Assembly (NCBI RefSeq): GCF_010015585.1
Contig: NW_022985067.1
Location: 1,748,940 to 1,812,939 of the forward strand
Length of the DNA: 64,000 nucleotides
Origin: Eremomyces bilateralis CBS 781.70
Taxonomy: Eukaryota; Ascomycota; Dothideomycetes; Eremomycetales; Eremomycetaceae
Reading direction: 5' to 3'
Part shown: positions 35,166 through 46,365 of the stretch, piece by piece
How the letters are laid out: each line of letters starts with the position of its first letter
Numbering within the stretch: the stretch's first letter is position 1
Made by a program: the position numbers and the translations under genes
Notes under the pieces: model-generated
The model's input: the letters and a program-made list of their open reading frames with translations, nothing else
What the model was told of the DNA's origin: nothing
Databases searched by the model: none

Positions 35166-36069
35166 ATGCATTCATTCCCGGTTGGTACTCCTGGGCTGTG
35201 TTCATTGGATATCCAGTTCTGATTCGATTCTCCAGTCTCTTGCCTTTGCACTATTCACTGTATCCTCCTCTGCTCTACCACTCCTAAGTAACTTGGCCTT
35301 CTATACATTACCAAGGCGTTCACCGGCGTACGGAGGCGTTAGCAGAGTGGTGAACACCGCGTCCTCGCGCTGGTATAGTGCGGATACCTATTCAGGTGCT
35401 TCCTGGGGAGGCACCTACCAATATCAGTGTTTCGGGGGTGACATTTCAAAATATCCGACTCTTCACCAATGGCTGTCTTTCGACAATCTGCTGCAGATCA
35501 ACCGTCCAGCTCTGGCTCTGACGAACACGGAAGACCAAATCGGCTACATCCGCGATGGGATTATTGCGGTTGCGGAAGAGTCTATTGTTGATCCACGCGT
35601 CATTCTTGTGGTGATGATGCAGGAGGTATGATTGACGGCATTCCTCTAGTGCGATATATGCTTTACTAATGTTTCTTAGTCCACTGGCAGAGCCAACTCA
35701 CCCTGCACAGGAGGTCATAACTGCGGCCTCATGCAAGCTAACCGCGGAAGTACGTCGTTTGACTCATCGCAGCCAAGACAGAGCATCAAGCAAATGATTG
35801 CGGAAGGGATTCAGGGTACTACGGAAGGACCTGGGTATGTGCAGTACCTGAACAACGATGCATCTTACTCGTATACCAACAACCGCTGGCCTAACAACCC
35901 ATTTGCCGCGGCACGTTGTTATAATTCCGGGCGGATCGATCCTTCTGGAAACCTCGATATTGCCTCGTATGGTTCAATGAGGAGCTATGTGAATGACGTT
36001 GCAAATCGGCTGCTTGGTTGGACTGGACATGATACAGGGTCAGCGCAGGCGCAATGTGGTTTATCATAA
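35166..36069 (+). CDS. Secreted lysozyme-like / lytic transglycosylase-like (GH23-type) protein
   Basis: Exons 35236-35625 and 35680-36069 are well supported (GTATGA...TTCTTAG intron, restoring MMQE|STGRANS). The upstream frame lacks an ATG; a 15-nt first exon at 35166-35180 spliced over 55 nt (weak GTTGGT donor, TCTCCAG acceptor) gives a clean signal peptide MHSFPSLAFALFTVSSSALP and a 264-residue protein. The lysozyme-fold core is visible: a Glu in VILVVMMQES at the catalytic place, then GGHNCGLMQANRG, where GLMQ is typical of SLT-type enzymes, and paired Cys residues. It probably cleaves peptidoglycan or chitin-like glycans. The 5' end is the uncertain part. Confidence 0.78.
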
Positions 36070-36860
36070 AACTGAGAAGAGATTTTGATGAGTGGATGAC
36101 ATGAACAATGACTAGTACAGAAATAAATGCTAAGATCATAGGGTAGTTCCCTGGAAATAGGTGTACAAGATACTGCAGATGAATAGCTTATGACCCGAAT
36201 TAATGGTATCCTTGCCTATATATATATATATAACTATGGCGAATGCCGTAACTACTTGCCGCACGATACTTCTGTTATAGGTACTTAGAAATAGATGATA
36301 GTATGTAACCCACCCAACATCCACGTCGGGCAGCCAACAGAATCCATTCCACATCAGTTTCAGCTTCAGCCAAGTTTTACCCCTCCTCTCGACCAACACA
36401 TAATTACCTACCACGTACGTAATCATTCCTCATCACGGCAAGTGAGAAACCCCTCATCAGGATGTTCATAAATACATTTTGACGCCGTTTACCTGGGAAA
36501 CTAGAACCTCTGGGATCGTCCTAAATCTGTTCCGTGAGATCGCATCCCTGCTATCTAATATCAGCGGAGTGGTTATTCTTCACCCCATTTCTTCGATGGT
36601 ATTAGCATAAGTTTATCAGTCATCACCGACAACACTCTCACTCGTGGGCCGTGGAACCTGCGCGGTCACGATGCCGTGTAGACATGGGCGTCTTATGACA
36701 TGTGAGCAAGCCAAATCAACAGTTCAACACAAGCAAAACTTGGGATTTATGACAAAGAAAATAGTTGAAATAAGTGAAAATAATTACTGCGACAACAAAT
36801 TTAGTCGAGCGAACACATCTATGCTCGGTCCAGCATATCGCGCACACTCAGTTTAAGGAA
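36070..36860. other. Intergenic, no gene seen
   Basis: About 790 bases. A (TA)n microsatellite of eight units lies at 36218-36233. No coding sequence. Confidence 0.45.
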
Positions 36861-38165
36861 ATGCACCAGACCTGTCTCACCACTCTCAGAATGATGCTCT
36901 CAGCACGAGTCGGATCACGAGCCGCTCGATCAGCCGTGGGAGTAATTCTCAAATCAACATTCCCGTCGGTTTCCAGAGGCCGATATGTTTCGCGGGACAT
37001 ATCAACTTCGTCGACCTGGAGTTCGCAATCTCGCGAGACTCCTCCCACGCCGCAAAAGATGCCTCCGAACTCAACGAAAGGGCAGGATAGCAAGCCCCAA
37101 CCTTCCACGTCCGTCACAAAACAAAAGCTACCAGAGTTTGACTTGAGTGGCAAGGTAGTCCTCATTTCCGGCGGAGGTCGAGGGCTTGGGTTGAGCCAAG
37201 CGGAAGCGGTCCTCGAAGCCGGTGCAACAGGTCAGTGTAATATATGATAGTTCTTCAATCGCGGAGATGAATGACCGTGTACTATAGTGTACGCCCTTGA
37301 CCGCCTAGAAGAAGTCTCCCCTGAATTCAAAGCCGTCCAAGCACGCGCTGAGAACGAGCTCGGCACCGCTCTGCACCACCATCGGGTCGACGTGACCAAC
37401 GTTCCAGAACTGAATCGTGTCGTTGAGGAGATCAGCTTGGAACATGGCCGACTGGATGGGTTGATTGCAGCGGCTGGTGTCCAGCAGGAGACGCCCGCGC
37501 TTGAGTACACGTTTGAGGACGCCAACCGCATGTTCTTGATTAACATCACGGGAGTGTTCATGACGGCGCAGGCGGTCGCGAAGCAGATGATTAAGCATGG
37601 GAATGGTGGGTCGATTGTACTCATCGGGAGCATGAGCGGCACCGTCGTCAATCGGGTAAGGGAGCCCCTTTCCAATAGTGCTTGAAGGAAGCCGAATTCG
37701 AGCCGGTGGTCACGGAATGATTCTCGTCCGGAGCTAATAGCCCTTAAGGGACTCATATGCCCTGCATACAACACCTCGAAAGCAGGTGTACTCCAATTGG
37801 CACGAAGCCTCGCAGCCGAATGGGGAGAGTACAACATTCGCGTCAACACTCTTTCTCCAGGCTATATCGTGACAAAGATGGTAGAAATGCTTTTTGAAGA
37901 GTTCCCGGAGCGGGAGCACGAATGGTATGTACTCCTTCCTGCGCTCGTATGATTTAATGTAGCATTGACCGAAAGTCAGGCCGGAACAGAACATGCTTGG
38001 ACGCCTGTCGAAACCACAGGAGTACCGTGGCGCTGCCGTATTCCTTCTCAGCAATGCCAGTAGTTTCATGGCAAGTGAAAAGCAGCCTGCCGAGGATCCA
38101 GCATGCTAACTTTCGTCTAGACTGCGAGCGATCTCCGCATGGACGGAGGCCACAGTGCATGGTAA
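36861..38165 (+). CDS. Short-chain dehydrogenase/reductase with mitochondrial-type presequence
   Basis: Five exons, 36861-37230, 37288-37655, 37749-37924, 37980-38070 and 38121-38165, total 1050 nt (349 residues). The Rossmann glycine motif is [12 protein letters not shown], the NNAG-equivalent is LIAAAGVQQ, the catalytic Ser is in IGSMSG and the active-site Tyr/Lys pair in YNTSKAG; the C-terminus is [10 protein letters not shown]. This resembles the sorbose/arabinitol-dehydrogenase-type SDRs acting on polyols or ketoses with NAD(P)H. Residues 1-55 are Arg/Ser rich with almost no acidic residues ([17 protein letters not shown]), a typical mitochondrial presequence; the start may be 36861 or 36891. 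The fourth intron begins GCAAGT, a GC-AG intron with branch string GCTAAC. Confidence 0.9.
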
Positions 38166-38296
38166 TGGCTGCCGCTGATATTCGAAATTGTCCATTGGAT
38201 CTTGCGTAGCGGCCCCGTAGCGGAACAGGATAGGCTAGGATTATTGAGACTGGGGTCTGCCTCATGTAATTCAACCTCTTATGACGCTTGCAAAAT

Positions 38297-38957
38297 TCAA
38301 TTCTCCATTTCCAGTGCCGCGAAATGCCCATTGCCAACCTTGCCCGCAACACCCTTCTTCAACTTTAGTTGACGTTCAATCTCGCCATCCGAGACACCCT
38401 TGTTCCGCATAGCTAATGCCTTTTGTACAGTCAACACATCAAGGAACTCTCGGCCCGCGAAGCTGGGCCGGCCAACTTCTGCCTCCTCTCGTGCCGATGC
38501 TTCTTGGAAACGCCGCCTGGCGGTCAACATGGTAGCGGCGTGGTTCGCGGGAGACCGCTGTGATGATGCAGCTTGGCTCTTTGCTAGTTGTGGATCGGAT
38601 GGATTTTGGTGTGTGAGCGGGAGGAAAGGGTTTGGGGCTACGGTTCCGAGCGCATGAAGCTGTGAGAGGTAGGCGGGATCTGAGGCATCTCGGTTGATAT
38701 CTGTGAGAAGTTAGATAGGCGAACTGAAGACATGCTGATTGTAATATTTCGACCGTCATACCATCTGTCTTTGATGTACTCGCGTTGGACGACGGTTGCA
38801 CGGTTGGTCCGGCATACTGTTGGGGTCCTGGAGTAGGCGGATTTACTTGTGATGATGGAGCACCAGTCCTCGGGAACGAAGGTGACACTTGTGGTGGAAG
38901 CTTTCTGCCACTTTGTCCTGCTGCTGATTTTGCAGCTTTAGATGCTGATGAGCCCAT
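38297..38957 (-). CDS. Small conserved-looking protein with N-myristoylation-type start
   Basis: Exons 38957-38762 and 38700-38297 on the minus strand, total 600 nt (199 residues). The first residues MGSSASKAAKS fit the N-myristoylation consensus (Gly2, Ser at 6). A Pro/Ser-rich low-complexity half follows, then a helical C-terminal part: MLTARRRFQEASAREEAEV, REFLDVLTVQKALAMRNKG and SDGEIERQLKLKKGVAGKVG. The latter resembles a short helix-turn-helix-like module of unknown function shared by ascomycetes. No membrane helix. I do not recognise a named orthologue. Confidence 0.72.
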
Positions 38958-39347
38958 TTTGAGCAACTGCGGGTGGAGGTCAAGATGGAAGCTTCTTCTT
39001 GCACCGAACTTTGAAGTTGGGTAGGTTGATGAGGCAGGTTGATCATTGATGAGGTCGTTTGATGAGGCTCAATTGAGCTTTGACTTCATGTTCATACTTC
39101 ACGAGGAACGAGAAGAGTACAATTAATTATGCAACTGCAATTGGCAGCGACAACGGCAGTAGGAATATGCTTTTAGCCATCTCAGGAGTTAGGAGTTGCT
39201 GATGTGGTTATAAGCAGGTGTTTGAATACTATTCCGTAATTTGGGTTCTATATCGGCGCATCTGGTTCGTTAACTAACGCTTACTCATCCTCAACTCTGA
39301 GGACTGAAGAGCGAGGACCGGAGGACGCTCACCAGTCACCGCACTGA
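38958..39347. other. Intergenic, no gene seen
   Basis: 390 bases upstream of the small MGSSAS gene, ending at the inverted-repeat element. A local repeat built on TTGATGAGG lies at about 39027-39066. Confidence 0.4.
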
Positions 39348-39569
39348 GCGCCCACACTCTAAACGGGATTATGGTCCAAACGGGATATACATACAAATGG
39401 CAAATTACGATTCAGGATTAAGCGCTATAATACCTAAAATTATACTTAACAAGATTATTTCAGGCATTTAGACGACCTTAGAAATCATTCTTATAAATTT
39501 TAAGCAATTTAAATGATGAGAATATAGGTAATCCCGTCTGGACCACAATCCCGCTTGGAGTGCGGGCAC
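39348..39569. mobile_element. Short inverted-repeat element (MITE-like), 222 bp
   Basis: The ends at 39348-39386 and 39531-39569 are inverted copies over 39 bp with 6 mismatches, all of them transitions. Each end carries the strings ACGGGAT and GGTCC. The 144-bp interior is very AT-rich and codes for nothing. No clear target-site duplication was found. The structure fits a non-autonomous DNA transposon; the family is unknown. It lies between the small MGSSAS gene and the permease. Confidence 0.72.
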
Positions 39570-39992
39570 CAGCCACACGTGAGCCACAGACCACAAGTAG
39601 ACTCAGTACTGTCAGTAGAGGATCAGGTCGTGTCACCATAATGCAAATGAAATCATTGAACATCGACTAGGGTTGGTGATCAATGCGAAGTTGATTGTTT
39701 AGGCGTGTCAATCAATCACGGAAGCAATAGGTTACCTGACGGAGGCAGCGAGATGCTTGTTTACCTCAGAGGGTAGATATACCCAAGCTTATGTAAGGTA
39801 CAGGATGTGATGGCTACGTAATATCCTCCGATCTCCGACACGATACCGTTTGGGAACGAATGGCGTTGAATTTATAGGTAAGGTTGGAAAAGTTCTTGCC
39901 TGCCAGTCCGCAGTTCCGCTCGGGTACACTGGCTGGCGCTTCCACACGGACAAGGGAAGCCGACTAGTGCTCGATATATTGGACATTGAGTC
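39570..39992. other. Intergenic, no gene seen
   Basis: About 420 bases, the probable 3' flank of the permease gene. Nothing notable. Confidence 0.4.
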
Positions 39993-42278
39993 TCAATGGG
40001 CAAATCGGAAGTCGAGTCGCCGACTAGCAGTATCCGTAGTATTGTATGTATACTCAACACGCTCCTGGGATGATAGTCAGCAAACGACGCGCAGTCTTGA
40101 TCCTAAATAGACAGGATCCATGAAACCAAACTTGGCAAACTTACCTCAGGGGTCATCGCATTCCATTTGCGCTCACGAATTTTGTTCTTGACGACGTAGT
40201 ATATCTTTGCGTAGAGGAACAGAGCAATGCTCAGTATATTGATTCCAATCAAGACTTGGTTCCCTCGCTTATACAGCGGCTTATCATTGTCTCGATAAAT
40301 GTTCGCCGAGATGATGCCGCCAACTTGAGCCATCACTGGAGTGGTGCCATTAGGCCTGGTGGCACTGGAAGTCGAAAGGAATATAACTTACTATTGTATA
40401 GGGCGGCAGATATGCTGCGAGAACCAACGTTGTTCGAGTTTTTCGATATCCAACCCCTATAAAATGCCGAAAGTCATTAGCTCCAGTCACGAGAGTTCGC
40501 GCTAATCCGACAGTGGGGTATACTTACACGTTAATAGCATGGCAATATGGATAGCTTAGTAACACGGTGAGTAGAGCATAGGTTGGCCATTGTTCTTTCA
40601 TAAGACCTGGCCACACTCTGAGAGCAATAATGCAAGGAAGGGTCCATACGCCTTGTAGCATGGCGACAAGCCCGCGTTGATTAATTTTTTCACTTAACCA
40701 GGTAAGGCTGATAAGAGTGATCATATGGAACACTGACGATGGGATAGTAAGAAGGTTGGTTTGGAACTAAGGACATCAGCTGGTAGAACACCCGTTAGGG
40801 AGAATACTTACAGTGCTAAACCCGAGATTCCGAAGAATTTGCGTGAGATAGTAAGCGGGTGGCGCCTGCGGAACAAAGCAGATGGCACCGAGCATGTAAA
40901 GCTTGATCCAAAGTTAGCATCCGCTGGGGTCCCAATTAAGTAGATACTTACCGGCCAGAGATCATAATCTTTCAGTCCAGCCCATAGTCGACTTGGTGTG
41001 ATTGCCTGCCGATTATGCATGTCTCCTATTGCAATAGATCAGTGTCTGCTCACCTCGAGATATAGGTCTGAGTTACCTTTGCTGGGGTCGTCTCGTAGCA
41101 CTCGGTTCACCACAATGGTAAGCTCGCGGTCAGTGAACCATCCCTTAGGTCGAAACCACGACTTGGTCTGGACTGCAGACGCCGGCATGAAAAAGAATGA
41201 CACGATGCCAATGATAAGTGTAAGCGTTCCTTCGATTAAGAAGATCCACCTAAAATCATGTCAATCATTATCCAAGAATGAAGTAAATGGAACTCTACCT
41301 CCAGCCTGCAAGACCATGGTGGCCTTCGAGATGGAATATTCCAAAAGCAAGCAACGAAGCAAAGATACCAGTGACGCTTAAAGCTGTCCAGAAGAAACTC
41401 AACCTCATGGGGAGCTCCCGACTGGTGTAGAAGTAGGAGAGCCAAAGTACTAAGTCTGGGATGAAACCACCCTAGATTGATTCAATCAGTGGGGAAGCAT
41501 TATGGGAATAAGGTAACACACCTCAAGCACTCCAAGAAGAGCACGAGTTGCGAGAAATTCGGATCTGCCTCGAAGGGCCGCTTGCGACATGGCGACTATG
41601 GACCATAAAACCATTTGCATAGGAATCCAGCGGTCTGGACCAAGCTTCTTCGAGATTAATTGAGATGGTAGCTCGGCTAAAAGGAAAGACACCAGGAACA
41701 CGGTATTTCCAAGATTGAAATCTAACACTTTAAGTCAGAGATCATTTTCAAGGCAAGTGTCGGTCTACCCACCATTAGTATTAAGGCGAAGATCCTTTAA
41801 AAAGGTTCCTGAAACGGCTTGATTGATGTTTCCACGATCAATCTGTAGACTGAAGAACATGATACATGCCCACAAGCATACTATTACAAATAATCATCAG
41901 CCGAATCTCTAGATACTAAATCGTGTACATACCATGCCAGTCAAGTTTCTTGACGATCTTCTTCTCCTCTTCTTCTGTCCATGTGGCATCCGCGTCGAAG
42001 ACATGTCGACACTCGTATTTTGCTTTCTCATAGACACCAATGTAGTAGTCTCGGATCTGGGGATCCGTAAAGGGATTGGCCGAATCGCTCGAGTCGAGAT
42101 CTCCAGTGGCCACGATAGCTCCATCTTTGGTGATAATGTTGCCTTTCGTTGTCACCAACTTTGCATTGTCCAAGACAACTTTTGTCGCCACAGGGCCCAC
42201 TTCAATTCCACGCTGTTCGGATTCGGACCATATGCTGGAGTCATCTTCCCGCTTGTCCTTGGGGAGTTTGTCTGCCAT
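39993..42278 (-). CDS. MFS anion:cation symporter, Dal5/allantoate-permease (Soa1-like) family
   Basis: Eleven exons on the minus strand: 42278-41933, 41880-41773, 41721-41522, 41471-41299, 41249-41077, 41025-40952, 40901-40812, 40766-40528, 40456-40392, 40335-40145 and 40064-39993, total 1731 nt (576 residues). The family string IDRGNINQA follows helix 1, then [17 protein letters not shown], and late in the protein [18 protein letters not shown], a hallmark of Dal5-type carriers. The tail RRLDFRFAH is the conserved C-terminus of these permeases. Substrates in the family include allantoate, nicotinate, pantothenate and sulfonates. With TauD 2.8 kb away, sulfonate import is a fair guess. A diverged tandem repeat lies in its promoter. 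Confidence 0.93.
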
Positions 42279-42463
42279 TGTTGTTGCGCAGGTAAAAATG
42301 GGGATGCGTTCCAATTCGACTTCTAAGTAGATGAATAAAGGGGAGGAAAGACAGGTCAAATATACCTCTCGAGATTCTTAAAGTCTTGATGCGGTTCTAC
42401 ATCAACTAATGTAGCAACGAATATAAGAACCATGTGCTCCCATCTTCCTCCGCATTAGAACAA

Positions 42464-42850
42464 GGAATAACATGACATCCATAGTAAGTATGATGTGATT
42501 AATGGCGTTTTAGAAATCATTTTCGAAGGCGCAGGCTAAGTCGTCCCTTTCCCTGGCCTCAAATGATGCATGATAAGGAATGATTCGGTAGCAATGGATG
42601 CAGGAGTGATCCCCTCATCGTCTCCCCATAGTAACCAGAAATGACATAGCATCTCTCGTAAGTATGAGGTGACTGATGGGCTTTCGGTAACCATTTTTGG
42701 AGCGCAAGGTCAAATTCCCTCTCGTCTAGTCTTAATGATGCACAGTAAGAAATGACCTTTTTCCGCAAAGTAACCGGGAATAATATGTCATCCCGGTATG
42801 AGTATGATGTGATCGACCAGCTTGCTGTAACCATGATCTGAGATTCATGG
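42464..42850. repeat. Diverged three-copy tandem repeat upstream of the permease
   Basis: Related blocks start near 42464, 42637 and 42776. A shared core, GTATGATGTGA, begins at 42488 and 42802, with GTATGAGGTGA at 42662, so the spacings are 174 and 140 bp. The blocks also share AATGATGCA-type and GTAACC strings in the same order. It lies 190-570 bases upstream of the permease ATG. Confidence 0.6.
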
Positions 42851-43705
42851 TCGCTCTCTTCTACCTCCACGTGGGATAGAAAAGCATTCGGGCTCCAGCA
42901 TAATATTAGGGGAACGCGATTGGTAGGTGTTGTGAACCGTCAGTCGAATTCTCCAGATAAATACGAAGCTGAAGTTGTGAGAAAACAGCGATTCCTGACA
43001 TCCATATCAGGTGATCTGCAATACAGGTCACAGCGGGAGAGCTCTGTGGTTGACCAAGAATTGAGACATTGATTGATCTTGTTCCTAATGAGCGTAAAAA
43101 CTACGGGAATACGCCCATATTTAAGTTCTGTGTACATTTGATGGCCGCGGAGACGTTGATTTCGAGCGGAGATGTAAAGAAGTGCGTGGTGGATATATCG
43201 CAGGATCGTGACGCGCATCCGGGGGGAATACGGGGTCTAACCCACCCAAAACAAACCATAGACCGGGGTCACGGGTAAGGAACCGGAAAACGCCATAAAC
43301 AGAGATATCGTGTAAACCTGATCTGACAAGAGTTGATATTGCCAATATGCTTGTGCTGAGAAAGAGATTGGATACACACACAGATGAAAGAATATAGTAC
43401 TCCTTTACCCAATCAGGTAAAGCTGTTCAAAAACACCTAACATAGTAGCGTTGCCATAGGAAATCACAGATATCATGGTGGCCAATGCCTGAAGGAGTGT
43501 GGATGAAGTTAGATCCTTCATGTTTGGTTTGAGAATCTAGATATCGTCCCGCTGGAGACAGTGGTTTTTGGCCCCCCCTTGAAGAGCAACCACGTGATTC
43601 GCCGAAGTTTTCCCATCCCCTACACTACATAGTACAGCATGTAACTACGTACTTCAGTCACTCCGAGGGCACAAGGCCACAAGGCACCAACGCATGTAAT
43701 TAGTC
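42851..43705. other. Intergenic, no gene seen
   Basis: About 850 bases with short frames only. Some local AT-rich sequence, no clear structure. Confidence 0.4.
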
Positions 43706-44193
43706 AGCCTACGTTTATCTCAATTCTCAGCAAGTTCAGACGGTGTCTTCAGATACCGTCTGAGGTCCTTTTGTAAGGTTTGTGTAGTGGCGTAGTGGTG
43801 TAGTTGAAGTTTTCAGAGTTCCCAGTCGTTTCAGTCAACCATTTAACTTTCAGTACTCGAAATCAGCTTAAAGTTTATGTGGGGCTAGGTAAAGGGCAAA
43901 GGAACCCGCTCTTTTATAGTATATTAAAAAATATATCAAATAAGCCTATAATAAAGGATTATCATCGGCGGTTTCGAAGGGCTGGTGTAGTTGAGCTTTT
44001 GGGGCGACCCTGGTCGCCAATTTTGGTGGGGTTTAGTGCGCCGTAGGAGCCAAATCCGCTCTTTTTACCTACCCGCCCACGCCGCCCACCAAAATGCTGC
44101 AGAAGGGCCTCAGACGGCATCTGAAGATGCCTGCACCGCCACAACCATCTTGCAGATCCCGTCTGAGTCCCAACTGAGATAAGCCTACGTAGT
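43706..44193. mobile_element. Inverted-repeat DNA element (MITE-like), about 490 bp, with subterminal hairpins
   Basis: Near the left end TTATCTCA (43715-43722) and near the right end its complement (44175-44182) start imperfect inverted arms. Both arms then carry CAGACGG and the string TCTTCAGATnCCGTCTGAGG. Inside the left arm CAGACGGT (43737-43744) pairs with ACCGTCTG (43755-43762). The right arm holds a similar hairpin and about 30 extra bases. The interior has no transposase-like frame, so it is non-autonomous. The outer ends and target duplication are not certain. Confidence 0.65.
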
Positions 44194-45085
44194 TCCCCAC
44201 ATGGGCCTCGCAGAAAGGCCTGACGGGCGTATGAATCTCTCTCTCTCTGTCACTCCGATTCCATTCAGTGTAATGATCCGAAATTGTTATATTGAGAAAT
44301 CTATTTCACTGATTTCGAATCTCCTCCTTGGTTTCGCATTATAAAATTTTTGGCTATGCACTCGGAAGTCGGAACGTCGAGCATGGAGGGGAAAGATGAG
44401 TGATCATGCACCACGACACGTTGATTGTATCATTTCATGGTCGGCATAACGCAATCTTCCCCCACAGCGCCATCGATCATTAGCAGTATCAACGTTACAA
44501 CACACTCCTACTTGCCAGGAACCAGGGCATGAATCATTGTGATGATTATTTTGGTAAGATAATGAGCTGATAATGAGCTGATCACTGATGAGTCTCTTGC
44601 GCATGGGATTCGCACGATCCTTCAGGTGTCGATTGCGCAACCGATGCATCAACTGATTTGATATATGAATCTATGCAGCAGTAAATACACCGAACAGGGT
44701 TATCGGATAACTAGATCAGGAGTGGGTGAGACTACGGGGTTGTTCCATCTGAGCACACTTACCAATTGGTCTGTTCAAATGAGGGAATCCTGTACCGCTC
44801 ATACGCCATCGTGGTTGAAGGTGACGCCGAAATTGAATGCTGAACCATTGGAGCAACCTACGAATCAATCCACAAAGGATGGTCAAGTGATGATACCCTG
44901 AAACGCTGTCGGTGCCGTTATATCCGATATCGATGCTTTATAGTGATGACTGCTTCGAAGGGCATATAGTATTTATTCCCAGTGGCCTACACCATTGCTA
45001 TTGATTGATACAAGATCAAGGCTATTCTTTTAATCCGTCGCCAAAGACCGAGACCACTTAGATCACCATCTTCCATCGACCGAAA
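44194..45085. other. Intergenic, promoter side of TauD gene
   Basis: About 890 bases. A short CTCTCTCTCTCTG run lies at 44236-44248. No coding sequence seen. Confidence 0.4.
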
Positions 45086-46365
45086 ATGGCCACCGTGACA
45101 TCTACCCAAACACAAAATCTCCCCATCTCCGTGAAGGCCAATTCTCAGCCCACTGAGGAAAAGCCCAGAGTTCGGAGAGCAGTTGATGAAGAGAGTGGTA
45201 CGATTACTGCGAGTGTATGTTGTCAGACTCTAATTGCTGTTAACGTGGATTAACGATCACATAGCACCCCCCTTATCTGCCAACCTGGGACCATGGCGAG
45301 AAATACGCACCCCTTGAGCCATTCGAGCATATCGAGCACGGCAAAGGCGCGGATCCAAGCTTCAAGGACCTTCTAACTGAAGGTTCTAAACTCCAACACC
45401 TCACACCCACCACGGGATCAGAAGTCACTGGGGTCCAACTCAGCAAGCTCAGTGACGCTGGCAAAGACCAGCTTGCATTGCTCGTTGCCCAGCGAAAGGT
45501 TGTCGCATTCCGCAACCAAGACCTTGAAAACCTACCCATCCAGGAGGCCCTCGACTTTGGAGGTTATTTCGGCCGTCACCACATCCATCCTACGAGCGGA
45601 TCCCCCGAGGGATATCCTGAGCTCCATATAGTGCATCGAAGTGGCAATGCGAGCGAATTTGACAGCTTTTTGGCAAATCGGAATAGCAGTGTTTCATGGC
45701 ACTCCGACGTCTCTTACGAGAAGCAACCACCGGGCACCACATTTTTGTACGCTTTGGATATTCCGGAAGTTGGTGGTGACACTGGATTTGTCAACCAGGT
45801 CGAGGCCTACAATCGATTGTCACCCCTCCTGAAGGAGCGTTTGCATGGACTCAAGGCTATTCATTCTGGATTCGAACAAGCTGAGTTCAGCAAGAAACGT
45901 GATGGAGTAGTGAGACGAGAACCAGTTACTTCGGAGCATCCTATCGTCCGCACTCACCCGGCAACTGGCGAGAAAGCCTTATTTGTGAACAAAGGGTGTA
46001 AGTCTTCATATCCTGCTGCTCAATACTCTCAATCCTTAGCTAATTGGCGTTAAGTCACCCGAAAGATCGTCGGATTTAAGGAGGAAGAGAGCGAGGCACT
46101 CTTGAAGTTCTTGTTCGACCATATTGGCCGGGGCATTGACTATCAGGCTCGCGTCCGATGGGCCCCTGGGACTGTGGTGGTTTGGGATGTAAGTTCAACT
46201 CCATCAAGATCTGAGTGGTAATAGAGTGGCTAACAAAGACAGAACCGCGTTACTACACACTCTGCCATCTTCGATTGGACGACCGGCGAGCGACGACATT
46301 TGGCTCGCATTACCCCCCAGGCAGAGGCCCCATTTGAGACTCCTTATGTTCCTGAGTCTCAGTAG
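45086..46365 (+). CDS. TauD/TfdA-family 2-oxoglutarate, Fe(II)-dependent dioxygenase
   Basis: Four exons, 45086-45214, 45265-45997, 46055-46188 and 46243-46365, total 1119 nt (372 residues). The iron triad is visible: VSWHSDVSYE (His-x-Asp) and the distal His in NRVTTHSAIFDW, with the 2-oxoglutarate Arg in ERRHLARI. VVAFRNQDLENLP and FGRHHIHPTSG are family strings. Members in fungi release sulfite from taurine or other sulfonates, or act on related acids. No signal peptide; cytosolic. The nearest upstream gene, across a MITE-like element, is a Dal5/Soa1-type permease, and the pair could form a sulfonate-utilisation unit. Full length and apparently intact. Confidence 0.93.

Noticed and set aside
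35182-35235. In-frame extension upstream of the lysozyme-like core
   Set aside because: It begins with TTG rather than ATG; a short first exon with a good signal peptide fits better.
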